Shown here: piece by piece, positions 11,624 through 23,464 of the stretch
Layout: the number at the start of each line of letters is the position of its first letter
Numbering within the stretch: the first letter of the stretch is position 1
From: Fomitopsis serialis
Lineage: Eukaryota; Basidiomycota; Agaricomycetes; Polyporales; Fomitopsidaceae
Reading direction: 5' to 3'
NCBI RefSeq assembly: GCF_022376445.1
Contig: NW_025955109.1
Location: 40,697 to 104,696 of the forward strand
DNA length: 64,000 nt
Position numbers and translations under genes: made by a program
Notes under the pieces: model-generated
Told to the model about the DNA's origin: nothing
Database searches by the model: none
Seen by the model: the letters and a program-made list of their open reading frames with translations, nothing else

Positions 11624-14600
11624 TCACAGCTTCATGAGCGCCTTCATCGCGTTCGCGACGGCGAAGCTCGACTTCGCCATGACCTGCCTTGCCTCTTTAG
11701 TGACCTCCGGCTGTGCCTGCACTTCACTGAGCCGATTCGCATGCTCCCCGAGCTCGCGTAGGATGTCTTCGCCTTGTGGCGCGGACGCCGGGGGTAGGTT
11801 ATCCTTGCAGACCGCGACGATACTTGACACGATCGTGATGATCTGCGTCAAGTTCTCGTTGAGCGTCGGAGGTGGTGTCGGGCTCCGGACTCCGGACAGC
11901 ACGCTTTGGATGGCGTATACAATCGACTCCGTCTGCGCTTCGAGGTACGGCTACGAAGAGCGACCAGTCAGTTGATGTACATAGCCCTGCGGAAGATTGC
12001 ACACACCTTCAGCTCTGCCCATGCATCCTCAGGACCCTCTGGTGGAGCCGACTCGTCGCTGGTCCTCCCACCCGTACTATGCGACGCCGGCACTCTGTCG
12101 AATATCGGCGGGGGTGAATTCGTCGCCGAGCTCCCCCTACTCGGTGGCGACCCCCGCAGGTCCCCCAATATCCTACTCGACGAGCCGCCAAGTCGCCAAA
12201 GCGGTTCGCCTGCGACGAGTACGAGCGCGAGCTCGCGCTGCTGTACCCGCGCTGGTGCGCTGGCCGGCTCTCGTCGACGGAGCGCAGAGCGGGCGAGAAC
12301 CCGTTCGTGGCGCCCATGCTCGGAGGGACGAACTGCTCCTGCTCCGCGCGCGTCGCCTTGCGGACGAGGACCAGCTTGCCGATCTCCGTGACAGTCGAGG
12401 ATACATGGCTTGCGGCAGCGTCGAGCAGACTGACGGGGGACATGCCAGAGCTCGTCGCGTGCGTCTTGGAGGCGGCGACGAGGTTGCTGAGTGTGGCCTC
12501 GAGGCGCTCGCGCAGAACACGTAGCGAGTCGATGTCGAAGTCTCTCCGGGCTCGTCGCTCGTACATCTTGACGTCCTCGAGGATTATTGTGGCAGCGTTG
12601 ACGACCGCTTTCATGGGCGTGAGTACACGGGTCGGCGCGTTCGAGCGGCCGGCGGTGAGAAGACTATCAATGGCAGTGACAAAGGCAGTAACATGGATAT
12701 CGAGCAAGCCACCATCTTGAGCGACCGGCAGCTGGTCCTCGGTCTTTGGCGCTTGCAGGAACAATTGCGAGGTGGCTGCGAGGGCGTAAGTCAAGGCCAA
12801 AGACAGACGTTGGATAGACCAACCTTTGACGCTCCGCAATTCTGTCTTCGCTTGCTCGTACTTCCTCTTGTACTCCTTCGACTGGGCGTCGAGGTCGCGA
12901 ATGATGGCGAGGTCTGCATCCTTCGCCGTCATCAATTCGTCATTGCGTTTCGACAGATCCGACAGCTCAATGACGAGGCCCTCCATATCGGAGCGCAACT
13001 GGTCGAGAATGTCCGCATTGCCCTTCACACACCGCGTTAGATCATCGAACCTAATGGAGAGAAATCACGTACCTGACCACCTCCGGCACGCTCTTCCTCG
13101 AGCCGCTCACAGCGTTCCCGGAGAATTTGCAGTTCTTCTTCGTCCTCTCTCGCGCGCCTTGCGGTAGCATCCTTCTCTCTTGCGCGTTCCTGCCTGAGGC
13201 CTCGAGCTCCTGCTGCATGGTGAACATCGCCGTCGTCTTCTCTTCCATCCGCTGCGGCCAGACGTCAGCACTGACCTTACCTCTAACACCGAACACGCAC
13301 CTGCCGCAGCTCCCGTAGTTCGTCTTCCACTGCCCTTACCCTCTCCTCGCCCTTCGCCCATATTCGCTCCTTCTCGCGCGACTCCTCCACTTCCCGCTCC
13401 AAGCCCGTGATGCGCTGCTGCATCGTCGCGACCTTGAACTCATACTCCCGCCTCAGCTCCTCCTCCGCGCCCACGCTGAGCCTCCCTCCTCTGGGGAAGC
13501 TCCTGTCGCTCGCTGCGCTGGCCCGCCCAAGACTCATCTTATCAAAGTAGTCCTCCCCGCTTCGCGCCTCGTCCTCGTCTCCAACCGCCTGCAGCCGCGC
13601 ACTCAGCGCCGCCAGCCCCCCCGGACGCTGATCCACCTCCTCGCCCTCGTCCTCCCCATAGTCGCTGCGGTCCTCATCCACCGCGCGCGACCCCCTCGGC
13701 CCCCGCTCCCGCTCCCGCTCGCGTTCCCGCGCAGTGCTCCCGCTGTCGCGCACCTCGCGCCCGTACGGCACCTCGAGCTCCTCCTCCGCGATCGTGCTCT
13801 TGTTCGGGATGATCATCCCCATCCCCGCCGTCGCGCTCTGCGCGTTCGACGCGTTGCTGCTCTCGCTCTCGCTCGGCCGCCGGTTCACCGATGCGCCCCC
13901 GAGCGGCGCCCCCCGCCCCGCCGTGTCCTGGCTCGGCTTCCGCCGGTCATTCCGGACGTCCTGCGACGGCTTCCGCCGCGCACCGCCTGCCGCCGCAGCA
14001 CCATACGCCTCGACGCCACCGTACGCGTCGGCGCTCTGTCGGCCGGCGGAGAAGTTGTCGGAGGGTCGTCTTCGCGAGGGGCTGGCGGCGTAGCCGTTTG
14101 ATCTGTCTTCGGAGGCACGAGCGCTGGGGGGTGGATCGCGAGCGGCCATGGCGGGGGCTCGGGTGTTGTTGGGGAAATCGGGCGAGGGGTAGTCGTCGTA
14201 GGCCGAGGCAGGAGACATGGCATCCTGCTCCATCTGCTATGAGGGACAGGCGGTCAGAGAGAGGTGTTATGGTGGACGGGGAGACGCACCTCCTCCTTGA
14301 ACTCTGGGTATCGTCTGGAAAGCTCGTAATAGACATCGCTGGAGAGATCCTTGAATCTGCCTGTGGGGAGTGTGGCGAGCTTCTGTCGGGCCTGATTGCG
14401 CTTCGGATGGAAGTCATCTCGCACAGGGAGGAAGGGTACTACCGTTTCCGTTGAGGGCCATGGAATGGGTGGCACAGCTGTGGCACGCACCTTCATTAGT
14501 TGTAGAGTTGTTCTTCCTGCGCAGCAGCTCATCGTATACATCGGTGGACAGCTCCTGAAACTGTTGACGGGTGAGGCGCGTGAGCTTCTGCCTTGCCGTT

Positions 14601-14864
14601 GCACGCGAGTTGACTGGCTCTGTGGATGCTGTGTCGGCGTCAGCGGTGTAGGAGGATGAACCGGGACTGACCGTTTGCCAGATAGCTCGCAAGATACTTG
14701 TTCAGTTCCAAGAAGTGCGCACGGGCGATGTCGCGAGGATCGGTAGAGAGTGGGCTGGAAGGAGGATTAATGGGGCGGTAGGAGTCTGTGCGGTAGTTGG
14801 AGAAGCCGGAGTAGGTGGTGTTGGTGGGCGAGGGTGCGCGCGAGGCACCGGAACGTCTCATCAT
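11624..14864 (-). CDS. SPA2: SPA2-like polarisome scaffold protein
   Basis: Cytoplasmic scaffold that anchors polarity factors (formin, Rab GAPs, MAPK modules) at hyphal tips. The N-terminus has two copies of the Spa2 homology domain: ARQKLTRLTRQQFQELSTDV followed by DEL, then ARQKLATLPTGRFKDLSSDV followed by YEL. After these come a long Ser/Pro/Arg-rich disordered region, a coiled coil around 12.9-13.5 kb (LRSDMEGLVIELSDLSKRND and similar heptads), and a helical C-terminal domain ending in KSSFAVANAMKALMKL, as in Spa2 proteins. Two places need one extra base to keep frame: near 13199 (between ELEA and LRQERAREKD) and near 12190 (between RFGDL and SSSRILGDLRG). Both sit in short G/C runs, so an assembly error is more likely than a broken gene. 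One intron ends in the sequence GTGAAG rather than the usual CAG or TAG. Confidence 0.82.
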
Positions 14865-15743
14865 GGCGAGAAGCGGAGATGAAGGGCGGTGGGCAGGGGA
14901 TTAGTGAGAGTCGGGTGCAGCAGCGTGTGCGGGGGCATATATACCCAGCTCGAGCGTGGGCACAGCAGGGGGGGGTGGAGGGAGGTCGCTGGAGGAGATG
15001 GACGCCTGCACACATGTCCCACCATCGCGCCCGCCTTTCCCACGCCCCGCACCTTCGCCCACAACGCCACAACGCCCGACGCCCCGCCCTCGCCACGCCA
15101 TGTCGCCTCTGGGTGTACTCATATATCAGTGTCTCCGACCTACTCTGCACGACTTGTAATGCTATATCAAACCCTCGCCATTGCAGGAAGGTAGACTACG
15201 GCGGCGATCACAATCCAGCATCACGTCTCAGGTATCCTGCCATGTTGTTGAATCACTTGTGTCTGACACTGCCGTGTTCCTACGTGGTCGCGACAACGAC
15301 AGCGCACAGATGGTCTGTATGATGCTCTGTCGTCGCTCGCAGGACGGAGGCCACGCTTTCACGCGCGACACTGGAAGGGTACTGAACTCAATGCTTGCCT
15401 ATGCGAGTCGCCACGCTGCGGTACGAATAGATCGCCTTCGTCTGTCCCGTTGTCGACGGCGCACAGAGACGCGTCTTCAGCCGCAGGACGTACGACCTCA
15501 GCTGCCTCAGCCGCGTACGATGCTTGTCCGAGCGAGCGTCCGGCCGTGACGTCACGCGCTCTGTACGCGTACGCCCGGCAGGCCACCGTCACGCTGCCCC
15601 GTCCGCGCCATGTTCGCTCCCGCCGCCAGCCGTCGTCCTCTCCACTCCCATGCACCCGCCTCTCTGCGTCCCATGTCGGAGACGGCCACGCAAGCATCGC
15701 ACAACTAGACTAGAGTAGCCATCCCTAATTCTGCCATACTGAG
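14865..15743. promoter_or_regulatory. Divergent promoter region of SPA2 and UbiB-kinase gene
   Basis: About 880 bp separate the SPA2 start (minus) from the UbiB-kinase start (plus), so both promoters must lie here. A TATA-like TATATATACC occurs near 14937-14946, in the right place for SPA2 on the minus strand. Long open frames across this stretch are a by-product of GC-rich pyrimidine tracts and carry no domain. Confidence 0.45.
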
Positions 15744-17951
15744 ATGGTCTTGTCTTTCACCCGCCTCGCCGCCTCTCGCGCCCGCCCTCACTCGACCAAC
15801 GCTTTCCAATCCAGCCTCACGAGCCTCAGCCTCCGTCTTCACCAACAGTCCCGCTTCTACGCTCTGTATCGCATCCGCAACCGTCAATACCTCAGTCGGC
15901 TCTCGACTAGCCAAGTATGCTCGTCGGACACTGTACTTCTCAGGCACTCTCGGGGCTTTGTGGTTCGCGGACACGGAGTTCAACGCATCAGCGGTGACGA
16001 GGAATCTCCGCACGTTCTGGACGGTGAGTTCTTTCCTTAGTGTCCCCGTCCGAAGGCGACGGGTCCTCGCATCGCGTGCCCGGCTACCTTCCCGCGAAGG
16101 ACATCGCGTAGCTTTGCTTCCTCTTCCATCCTGTCATGCTCCCCATACTAAGGGCTGATTCCCTCGTAGTGCGCCTTGATCGCCCTCGATACAAGCTCAA
16201 CTTCAAGCCCGAGCTCAGCGATCAGATTCCCGCCCTCCACGCCCGCGTCGCCGAGCGTGTATACGACCTCTTCACCTCCAATGGTGGGCTCTACATCAAG
16301 ATCGGTGCGTAAACAGCCGTCCCTTCATGCATGCGTCAACTCACCCTCCTTTTGCTCCGTAGGCCAGCCTTGCCAACAATGCCTCCTCATGCCGCCCCCA
16401 TGCAAGAGAAATTCGCCAAGTTGTTCGACGACGCCCCGCAGGTACCCTACTCCGTCGTCGACAAGGTCTTCCGCCGCGATTCGGCCGTCCACCAGCCGGG
16501 CCCGATGGCGTCTTCGAGGTCTTTGACGAGCGCGCCGCAGCGAGCGCGAGCATCGCACAGGTGCACCGTGCCAAGCTCAAGCCAGAAGACGGCGGCGAGT
16601 GGGTTGCGGTCAAGGTACAAAAGCCGGACGTGAGCCAGCAGGTTGAGTGGGACCTCGGTGCGTACCGCATCGTTATGTGGATTTACGAAAAGTACATCTT
16701 CGACATGCCCGTCTACTTCACCGTCGGTGCGCTTCCTCCCTCCGTCGTCCTAGCCCACATATACTGATGCTTCGTTGCAGACTATATCTGCGACCACCTC
16801 CGGCGCGAGCTCGACTTCGAGCTCGAGGCCAAAAACGCCCAGGAGACCGCCCGCTTTGTCGCCGCCGAGCCGCGCCTCGCAGACAAGGTCTACGTGCCCG
16901 AGGTCTTCCCCGCGCTCTCCACCAAGAAGGTCATGGTCGCCGAGTGGATCGACGGCGTCCGCCTCTCCGACCGCCGCGCCATCCGCGCCCTCATGGGCGA
17001 GGCCTCCTCCGCCGACGCCGTCTCGCCGACGCTCCCAACAGCCGGGCCCGACTACTCACGCATCCTGCAGAGCGGTCCGCTGAAGGGCGGCGTCGCGTGG
17101 ATCATGCGGACGATGGTCGAGCTCTTCAGCGCGCAGATCTTCGACTGGGGCTGGGTCCACTGCGACCCGCACCCGGGGAACATCTTCGTCCGCCCGCACC
17201 CGCAGTTCCCCGGCCGCCCCCATTCGTCCTCCTCGACCATGGGCTCTACGTCCGCCTCCGGCCGCACTTCCAGAAGGAGTATGCAGCCCTCTGGCGGGGC
17301 CTCATCACTCTCGACTACGGCGAAGTCGAGGCCGTCGCGAAGGAGTGGGGGATCGGCGAGACGGGCTTGTTCGCGAGCGCGACGCTGATGCGGCCGGTGA
17401 AGCTCAGGCGGAACGGGAAGGACAACGCCGGAGAGAGCGAGAGGAGACGGTGGGGCGAAATGTCAGAGTACGAGCGGAGCGTCCAGCTGAAGGAAAAGCT
17501 GAGGATGTTCCTCACGGACACCGACAAGATCCCCAAGGAGCTGATCTTCATCGGTCGGAACATGCGGATCGTGCAAGGTGCGTGTTTCTCGCGTACGCGT
17601 CGACGCTCGTCACTGAACAGTCCCTGCTGCGGTCTGACAGGTAACAATCAGCAGTACGGCTCCCCTGTGAACCGCATACGCATCACTGGCTCGTGGGCCT
17701 CTCGTTCCCTCACCGCCGACCCGTCCCTCACGTTTGCGGGGCGCCTTGCCGAGTATCGCAGATACTTCGCTTTCGTCTTTGCCACTTCGTTGCTGGACCT
17801 TATGTTCTTCATCACGAGGAGTCGGCAGTGGGTGCAGCATTTCTTAGGCATGAAGGGTGAAGGTTTTGAGGACGAACTAGAGCGGACTATGAGAGGATTT
17901 GCGAGGACCAACTTTGGAATAGAGATTACACAGGGTGCCTTCGATGGTTAA
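15744..17951 (+). CDS. UbiB/ABC1 kinase-like protein, ADCK1/MCP2 type, with frameshifts
   Basis: Atypical kinase of the UbiB (ADCK/COQ8) family, probably mitochondrial: a Ser/Arg-rich presequence precedes a short membrane helix (TLYFSGTLGALWFADTEFNA). Family motifs in order are YIKIGQAL (the KxGQ motif), AAASASIAQVHRA (the Ala-rich loop), VAVKVQKPDV, FELEAKNA, VHCDPHPGNIF and LLDHGLYV. The stretch around WGWVHCDPHPGN and the LLDHGL end match ADCK1/MCP2, linked to mitochondrial lipid homeostasis, better than COQ8. The reading frame breaks several times: near 15805, 16188, two to four missing bases near 16365-16412, near 16478 and near 17218, each repaired by adding one base, several beside C runs. 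All motifs survive, so I favour sequence error; a recent pseudogene is the alternative. The stop is TAA after GAFDG. Confidence 0.75.
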
Positions 17952-18614
17952 TAGTGAGTTTGCATAAATGGTACCCATGCACCCATGGTTACATTGTCCA
18001 ACCTTAACACGGACTATCATGGAGACCATGCTGACTTTGTGTGCAAAGCAATAATATGATGATGTCTTGACATGATGTAGGAGGGCAGAATGATCAATGA
18101 ATGAGCAAGATACCTGATTAGGGAAAGCACTGTCTTGTGTAATCATTCCCAGGCCACTTCTCCAGCCAAAAGCTGAGAATTGGTTGAGAAGTGGACTGAA
18201 TTCTTTTCTATTTGATTCCATCAAAATCAGTTGAGAATCAGAAGCATGTTCAGCAGGAACAGTTTTCACACTGCTTCCAATTTGCCGGGGAATAGGCCAT
18301 GCCTGGCAATACAATCCCAGTTATGGTGTTTGGGACATTATCTTCATGAAGGCTCATTGATACAGTGCTTGAACATCACTTAATACATTTGTGAATACTA
18401 GTCTGATAGACTAACTTCCATTCTTTATCAGACCATGCAATTATTGAAAATGTGAGCCATGTGCACAAGACAACTTGAAAAGATTAGGATCTGCCAAAGT
18501 AGTATGAGAGACATGTACACAGTTATGGAGCTCAGCTCTCAATCCTCATTGTGGCAATACCAGAGGACTGAATCATGAATACTAAGTGGAGAGGATGTAA
18601 CACTTAGACATGAA

Positions 18615-19480
18615 TGTGCTGTGCCACTCACTATGTACATCCCAGTGTACATCATAGCATGTACAGTACATTGCTGCATACATCAATCTTGACCAGGCAG
18701 GCCATGCTCTATTGACTATGCATAGTGTACATCCAGATGTGCATTGTATTTATTGAGGTACATTAATGTGCTGTGCCACTCATGATGTACATCTCAGTGT
18801 ACATCATAGCATGTATGGTACATTCCTGCATATATTAACCTTGACCAAGCAGGCTATGGTCTATTGGCAATGCACAATGTACATACAGATGCACATGGCA
18901 TTTGTTGAGGTACATTAATGTGCTGTGCCACTCACAATGTACATCCCAGTGTACATTGTATCAAGTACAGTATATTCCTGCATATATTGATCTTGACCAA
19001 GCAGGCTATGGTCTATTGGCAATGCACAATGTATATACAGATGCACATGGCATTTGTTGAGGTACATTAACATGCTCAGCCACTTGCATTGTACATCCCA
19101 ATGTACATCATTACATGTACAGTACAATCTTGCATACATTGGCCTTGATAAAACAGGCCATGCTCTGGTGACTATGCATAATGTGCATCCACATGTACAT
19201 TGCATTGGCTGAACTATATCAATGTGCTGTGCCACTCACAATGTACATCCCAGTGTACATCGTAGCATGTATGATACATTCCCACATACATTGGCCTTGA
19301 CCAAGCAGGCCATGCTCTATTTGACTATGTACAATGTATATCCAGATGTGCATCACATTCATTGAAGTACATCAATGTGCTGTGCCACTCACAATGTACA
19401 TCTCAGTGTGTATTGTAGCATGTACAATACATTCCTGCACCACACACTACACATGGAAGTAAGTTGTGTTGTACTCTGCA
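18615..19480. repeat. Satellite array, 152-bp unit, about 5.7 copies
   Basis: Tandem units begin at 18615, 18767, 18919, 19071, 19223 and 19376, so the period is 152 bp (one unit 153). Each starts TGTGCTGTGCCACT (CATGCTCAGCCACT at 19071), then has ATGTACATCCCAGTGTACAT, a GTACAT-rich middle, CTTGACCAAGCAGGC and a TGAGGTACATTAA end. Copies differ mainly by C/T and G/A changes. The last unit is partial, breaking near 19480. The unit is dense in palindromic GTAC and ATGTACAT. Confidence 0.88.
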
Positions 19481-19679
19481 CTTCTGTGTACATTGTGAAT
19501 GGGGGTAAATGCTGACCCTGATTGAACAAAAGAGAATGACATATATGGAATGCATGTGGCACAGACCATTCATAGCCTCTGTTTGGCAGGGACCACCACA
19601 GTGGCACAGTGTCCACAGCTGTACATGATTGCTGCTATGATGGCTCTATTTGTGACTGAATTAAACCCCTTGCAAATTC

Positions 19680-19909
19680 ACAGTCTGTCACAATCATTTA
19701 TGTATCTTTTGAGGAAAGTGATCACAAAAAGATTCATAACAGGGTGTGACAATCATTTTGACATCCTTCATGGAACATGATGGCAAAAGGATTCATAACA
19801 GGGTGTGACAGCCAGTTACATCTCTTTCGAGTACATGTTACAGCTGTAAGATTCATAACAGGGTGTGACAATCCATTATGTATCTTTCAAAGCTAATGAT
19901 CTCTGAATG
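19680..19909. repeat. Tandem repeat, about 60-bp unit, 3 to 4 copies
   Basis: The phrase GATTCATAACAGGGTGTGAC starts at 19731, 19790 and 19850, giving a period of 59-60 bp. A degraded earlier copy starts near 19680 (CTGTCACAATCATTTATG). The spacer carries CAATCATTTTG/CAATCCATTATGTATCTTT variants. Confidence 0.75.
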
Positions 19910-20518
19910 AATGACGGCTGGATCACAGATGTAACATACAACCATGATGCCTGGCCATCTAGCATAATAAAGTGATCCTTCTTGCCAAAAGATAGAGAAA
20001 AATGTCTGCAATCTTTTTTAAATCATTCATGATAAAACCTAGTAAACATATGCAGAACATGACACAATATGCACTGTAGCAAGATGTACACTGATAGAGA
20101 CTGGATTTATAATATCCTTCTTATCATTGGCCACAAAATCTGTTCATAAGATTTGAAATCCTGTTCTATGATCATTGTTTACCATCTTTCTTCAATACTT
20201 CAAGGCCATAAGATTCAAAACCAAATCACTATCATTCTCAACAGAAAGTTCAAGCAAGGATTGACAATCAGGACTTCAAGTTCTGGTTTTGTATCTTTCT
20301 GTAATCATTAGAGTCAAATTGATTGCTAGTATGTCTCATATACTTATTGAATCATTGAGGCAGAAAGACACATGTATGACAGCAATCAAATGATTTCAAA
20401 GCTCTCATCAATCCTTTTCCAATCTGTCACTAAGAAGGAGAGCAAAGATATTTTCAATCATTTTGAAGATCATTCTCAGATGAAATACACAAAAATTGTT
20501 TGGCCTCTTGTTTACAAT

Positions 20519-22154
20519 CTTTCACATGAAAATATCGCAATTTTCGTCCAGTGCGACGGAGCAGTCTTCAAGGTCGACATTGAGTCGAAAGTGGTAGGTG
20601 CCCAGCTCCCAAACCTCCTTGTCAACCTCTCCCGGGGCTGGGATGCGAAGGGGTCTGACCGCCTTGTCCGGATGCGGCCCAGCACTGAATTTCTCCAATA
20701 CTGCAATGAGATGCTGCGGTGCTCGGAGCCGAGACTTCCACATCTTGTGTTTGACCGCAACTCAAGTCCCCGGTGGTCGACTGAGGGCGTCAACGTGAGT
20801 GTGGCGAGTTTTCAGCCATCGGAGGACGGCAATGTATCCGTTGTCGCCGCTGGCTTGTAGGAGGTGCGGGGACGGCATGAGATGCTCATTCTCTGCGGGA
20901 AGCTGAGGTTCTGGTCCCGCGCTGATTTCCCAAGGCATGCAGGTGACTGGGATGCTTCCGTCTCGCTCGAAGGGACGACTGAGGTATTCATCCACTTCGG
21001 TGGCAGAGAACAAGGCCAATTTGGTCCGAACCGGTGCTCCCGACGACAGGAGGACAATGTGGAAGTCGTCGAAGGTGGAAATCTCGGAGGACGATCGTCT
21101 TTCCGCGGGTGCGGGTGTGGCCGGGTCATCGGAGAACCTATTCATGAAGGGGAGCCCTGTGCAAGCGAGCAATGAATGTGGTTCTTCCAGTGGGTCCAGC
21201 AAAGAGGGGGCAGTGGCTCGTTCAAAAGGGGCGGGGTTGGAGCGTGACGGGCCGCCTGAATGTAAGCAATCTGCTAGGGACCGCGACAAAGAAGCCGCCG
21301 TTGAAGGGGTCAAACACTCAGCAAGAGACTGCACCCGTGAACCCGTGGTGGGACTGTTGACGAGGAGCGGTGAGGGCGAAGCTCTCGCGGAATAGGACTA
21401 CGACCCCTACAGCCACGAACGGATCAATCACGAGTGGGGCCTCGCCGGGGAGAGCTGTGTGACGGGGACTGGGGACGTTGATGACTCAAGCTCGGTCGGT
21501 AGGAGTCACCCATTCTCCTATCGCGAGTCGGCAAACGGCCACGGAGAGCGCGGCGAGAAGGTGACCGGTGGGGAGATGGACGAGAGTACCGGGGATACCG
21601 CCTCAAGGGTTCTTCGTGCCCCGGGGATTGCAGCGGCGATGTCCTACGGCGAGGAGACATAGAGCGCGGTGATCTAGGGCGAACACGCCTGGGAGACGGC
21701 GAACGGCTGCGTCTCGCTGGTCGCCAGGGACGTGCATGTTCGGGAGAAGCGGGGCAAATCTCCCTCCACTTGCCCTTGTCGTCGCTCAGCTTCGGCAGCG
21801 GCGATGAACATTTCTGGTGCTCTGAGACCTCCGGGAGTGCTCTTTCGAGCGACCTGGGCGAGGAAATCACCATGGGCGAGTCTTCTCAAAGGAGCAAACT
21901 ATTTGAGTCACTTCAAGGTGAGCTCGTAGGGGAGCCCATGGAGAAGCCTCCTGGCGCAGGGGCATCCTAGTCTCCCAGGTATAATTGGTCAACGAAGACG
22001 GACGGGGCCTTCGGGGCCACTTCGGGGCCAGACCTGGAGCAGGAGCCGCCGCGCGGGGGGGGGGGGAAGGGATAGGTGTCGACGCCGTGGGGGGAAGGAA
22101 CAAACGTGGGTGTTGCGGGGGGTGGGGCGGACGCAATCACCACGGCTGAGTTCC
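20519..22154 (-). other. Minus-strand open frames downstream of repeat-family gene copy 1
   Basis: Normal GC content resumes here. The minus strand has several open stretches in different frames: 21424-21873 (Arg/Ser/Pro-rich, PRRVRPRSPRSMSPRRR), 20762-21334 (acidic, low Trp) and 20522-20743 (RAPQHLIAVLEKFSAGPHPD). They follow the repeat-family gene copy 1 on the same strand, so they may be its degraded 3' exons, but no similarity to the other copy is visible here. The coding-like character stops exactly at the AT-rich edge near 20,520. Confidence 0.3.
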
Positions 22155-22962
22155 TCATGTAGTTGATACAGGGTCTTCATCGGCACTGTCGAGCTCAACC
22201 TGGAGTCGCCGTTCTTGTTTTCTGGTCCTTTTTCCAGCGAGGGCTTTCGGTCCGTGCTTCATCTCCTCCCAGGGCTTCAGCAGCAGTCGAAGGTCGAGGG
22301 ACGCGAAGATGGACTGGATGGTGGAAGCAGGCAGAGGGACGTGAGTGACATACCAGACCGGTACTCCAAACCAGACCAACCATTTCTGCACCTTCTCGTC
22401 GTTCTCCTCGACCCAGCTTCCAATGCCCAGAATGTCCGCAGAGGGCGCGCTCATGTGTCCCTCCTCCAAGACCATCTGCAGGTATCTTCGATGAGAGTGA
22501 GCACGTAGCTGCAAGAGGTGGCGCTGGATGATAGCGATGTCCTTCCGCAGGGGGAGAGCTCGAGGGTGAAGCGCCGGAAGTGATAGAGGGCGTTTTGTAC
22601 ATCCGCCGGGCGCAGACGGAGGCTCCGAGGGGGTGACGGGACGTTCAGGAAGTGGTCGTTGGCTCGAGCGAGTTCGGCGTCGTAGAGCGTTTGGAGGGTG
22701 CGAGAAAAGTCGTTCGTTGGCACACCCTTGCCGTTCTGGTATCTCATACGTGGAACCTTCCTCTGGTCCTTCCCCGCGTGGAATCGAACGTCACGTAGGC
22801 GGGGTCAGCACCTTCCTCCGAGGTAGGGACTTCGAAGATAAATGGCTTGTGGCCCTGAGCACTAGACCACTGCTGAGGGTAGAACACAGGCTTGAAGAGA
22901 CCAATTCTACCATCACCAATATTTATTCCTGGGCGTCTTGGGACATGGGAGCGAGGGGACAT
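22155..22962 (-). pseudogene. Agaricomycete repeat-family gene, copy 1 (degraded)
   Basis: Unrecognised protein that is clearly a paralogue of the one at 29512-30706. Shared segments in order: GxxGLxxPxxxPQxWSxxxGHxPFI, DPAYVT, LxTLYxAEL, PSPPRSLRLRPADVQ (versus APPSGLLLRPVAVQ), IQRHLLxLRAxS, EEGHxSxPSxDxxGxGxWVxExD, and LVWFGVPVWYV (versus LVWIGVPVWYV). The last phrase recalls the GIPVW-type motif of large unnamed Agaricomycete families; I assign no function. The frame breaks near 22744 and near 22555; the second is in a C run and may be an error. It ends with a stop after DSADEDPVSTT. Confidence 0.6.
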
Positions 22963-23464
22963 AAAGGGCGTTAAGCGAGACAGCGTAGTATCCGTTCCCT
23001 AGAGCTATGGCAGAACAAATCTTCCAATGACCGCGGTAGAGTGTCCAGGTCGAGTCCCGGGCCGCTGGCATAGCTGGCGCAACACAATAGTCGCAAGGGA
23101 GGAAGATCGACTCTCGGAAGCGCGGAGGGCTGGAGGAGATGCAAGACTGGAGGAAGCTGGTGGATACTCGACGGTGGTTGTTGACGAGGAATCTAGTGAA
23201 GTCGGCCGTTCCAAACGTTCACAGAATTCAACACCAGGAATTGAGAAGCGACCAGTTCGCTAGCTCGATGTGGAGGGGAAAGAGAATGAGACGAGCGCTG
23301 GCGAACGGATTGTGGCTGGGATGTGGTCACATGATTAACGTGTGATGTCTAGAAGTGACGAGAGTAGATAGAGGGAAAAGTGAAGTATGTTACTGTTGGT
23401 CTATAATCTCAGAGGGATACTATGTACTACGGGATGCGAGTGATAAGGATGGAATAGTTAGCGG
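22963..23464. other. Spacer between repeat-family gene and gypsy fragment
   Basis: About 500 bp with no recognisable coding sequence. It may hold the promoter of the minus-strand copy 1 gene and 3' remains of the gypsy fragment at 23465-24115. AT content rises near 23,330-23,470. Confidence 0.35.

Larger units (their letters stand above)
17960..20520. other. AT-rich, CpG-depleted block
   Basis: Base composition changes abruptly after the UbiB-kinase gene and changes back near 20,520. Within the block CG dinucleotides almost vanish while TG and CA are abundant, as after long-term conversion of CpG to TpG in methylated DNA. No coding segment is convincing. It contains the 152-bp and 60-bp tandem arrays listed separately; the rest (17,960-18,600 and 19,910-20,520) is unique-looking AT-rich DNA. 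Short open frames crossing the edge at 20,372-20,860 are chance. Confidence 0.75.

Noticed and set aside
14889..15322. Overlapping open frames of 70-160 codons on both strands between SPA2 and the kinase gene
   Set aside because: They come from GC-rich pyrimidine tracts, have no domains, and occupy a divergent promoter region.
16647..17220. Arg/Pro-rich plus-strand open frame over the kinase gene
   Set aside because: It is the out-of-phase reading of the kinase exon; the true frame there carries CDPHPGN. The same frame becomes the true one only after the break near 17218.
18615..19480. CRISPR-like array
   Set aside because: The repeats are adjacent 152-bp satellite units with no unique spacers, and the genome is fungal.
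20372..20860. 162-codon plus-strand open frame crossing the AT/GC edge
   Set aside because: It joins two regions of different composition, has no domain, and lies opposite a more coding-like minus strand.
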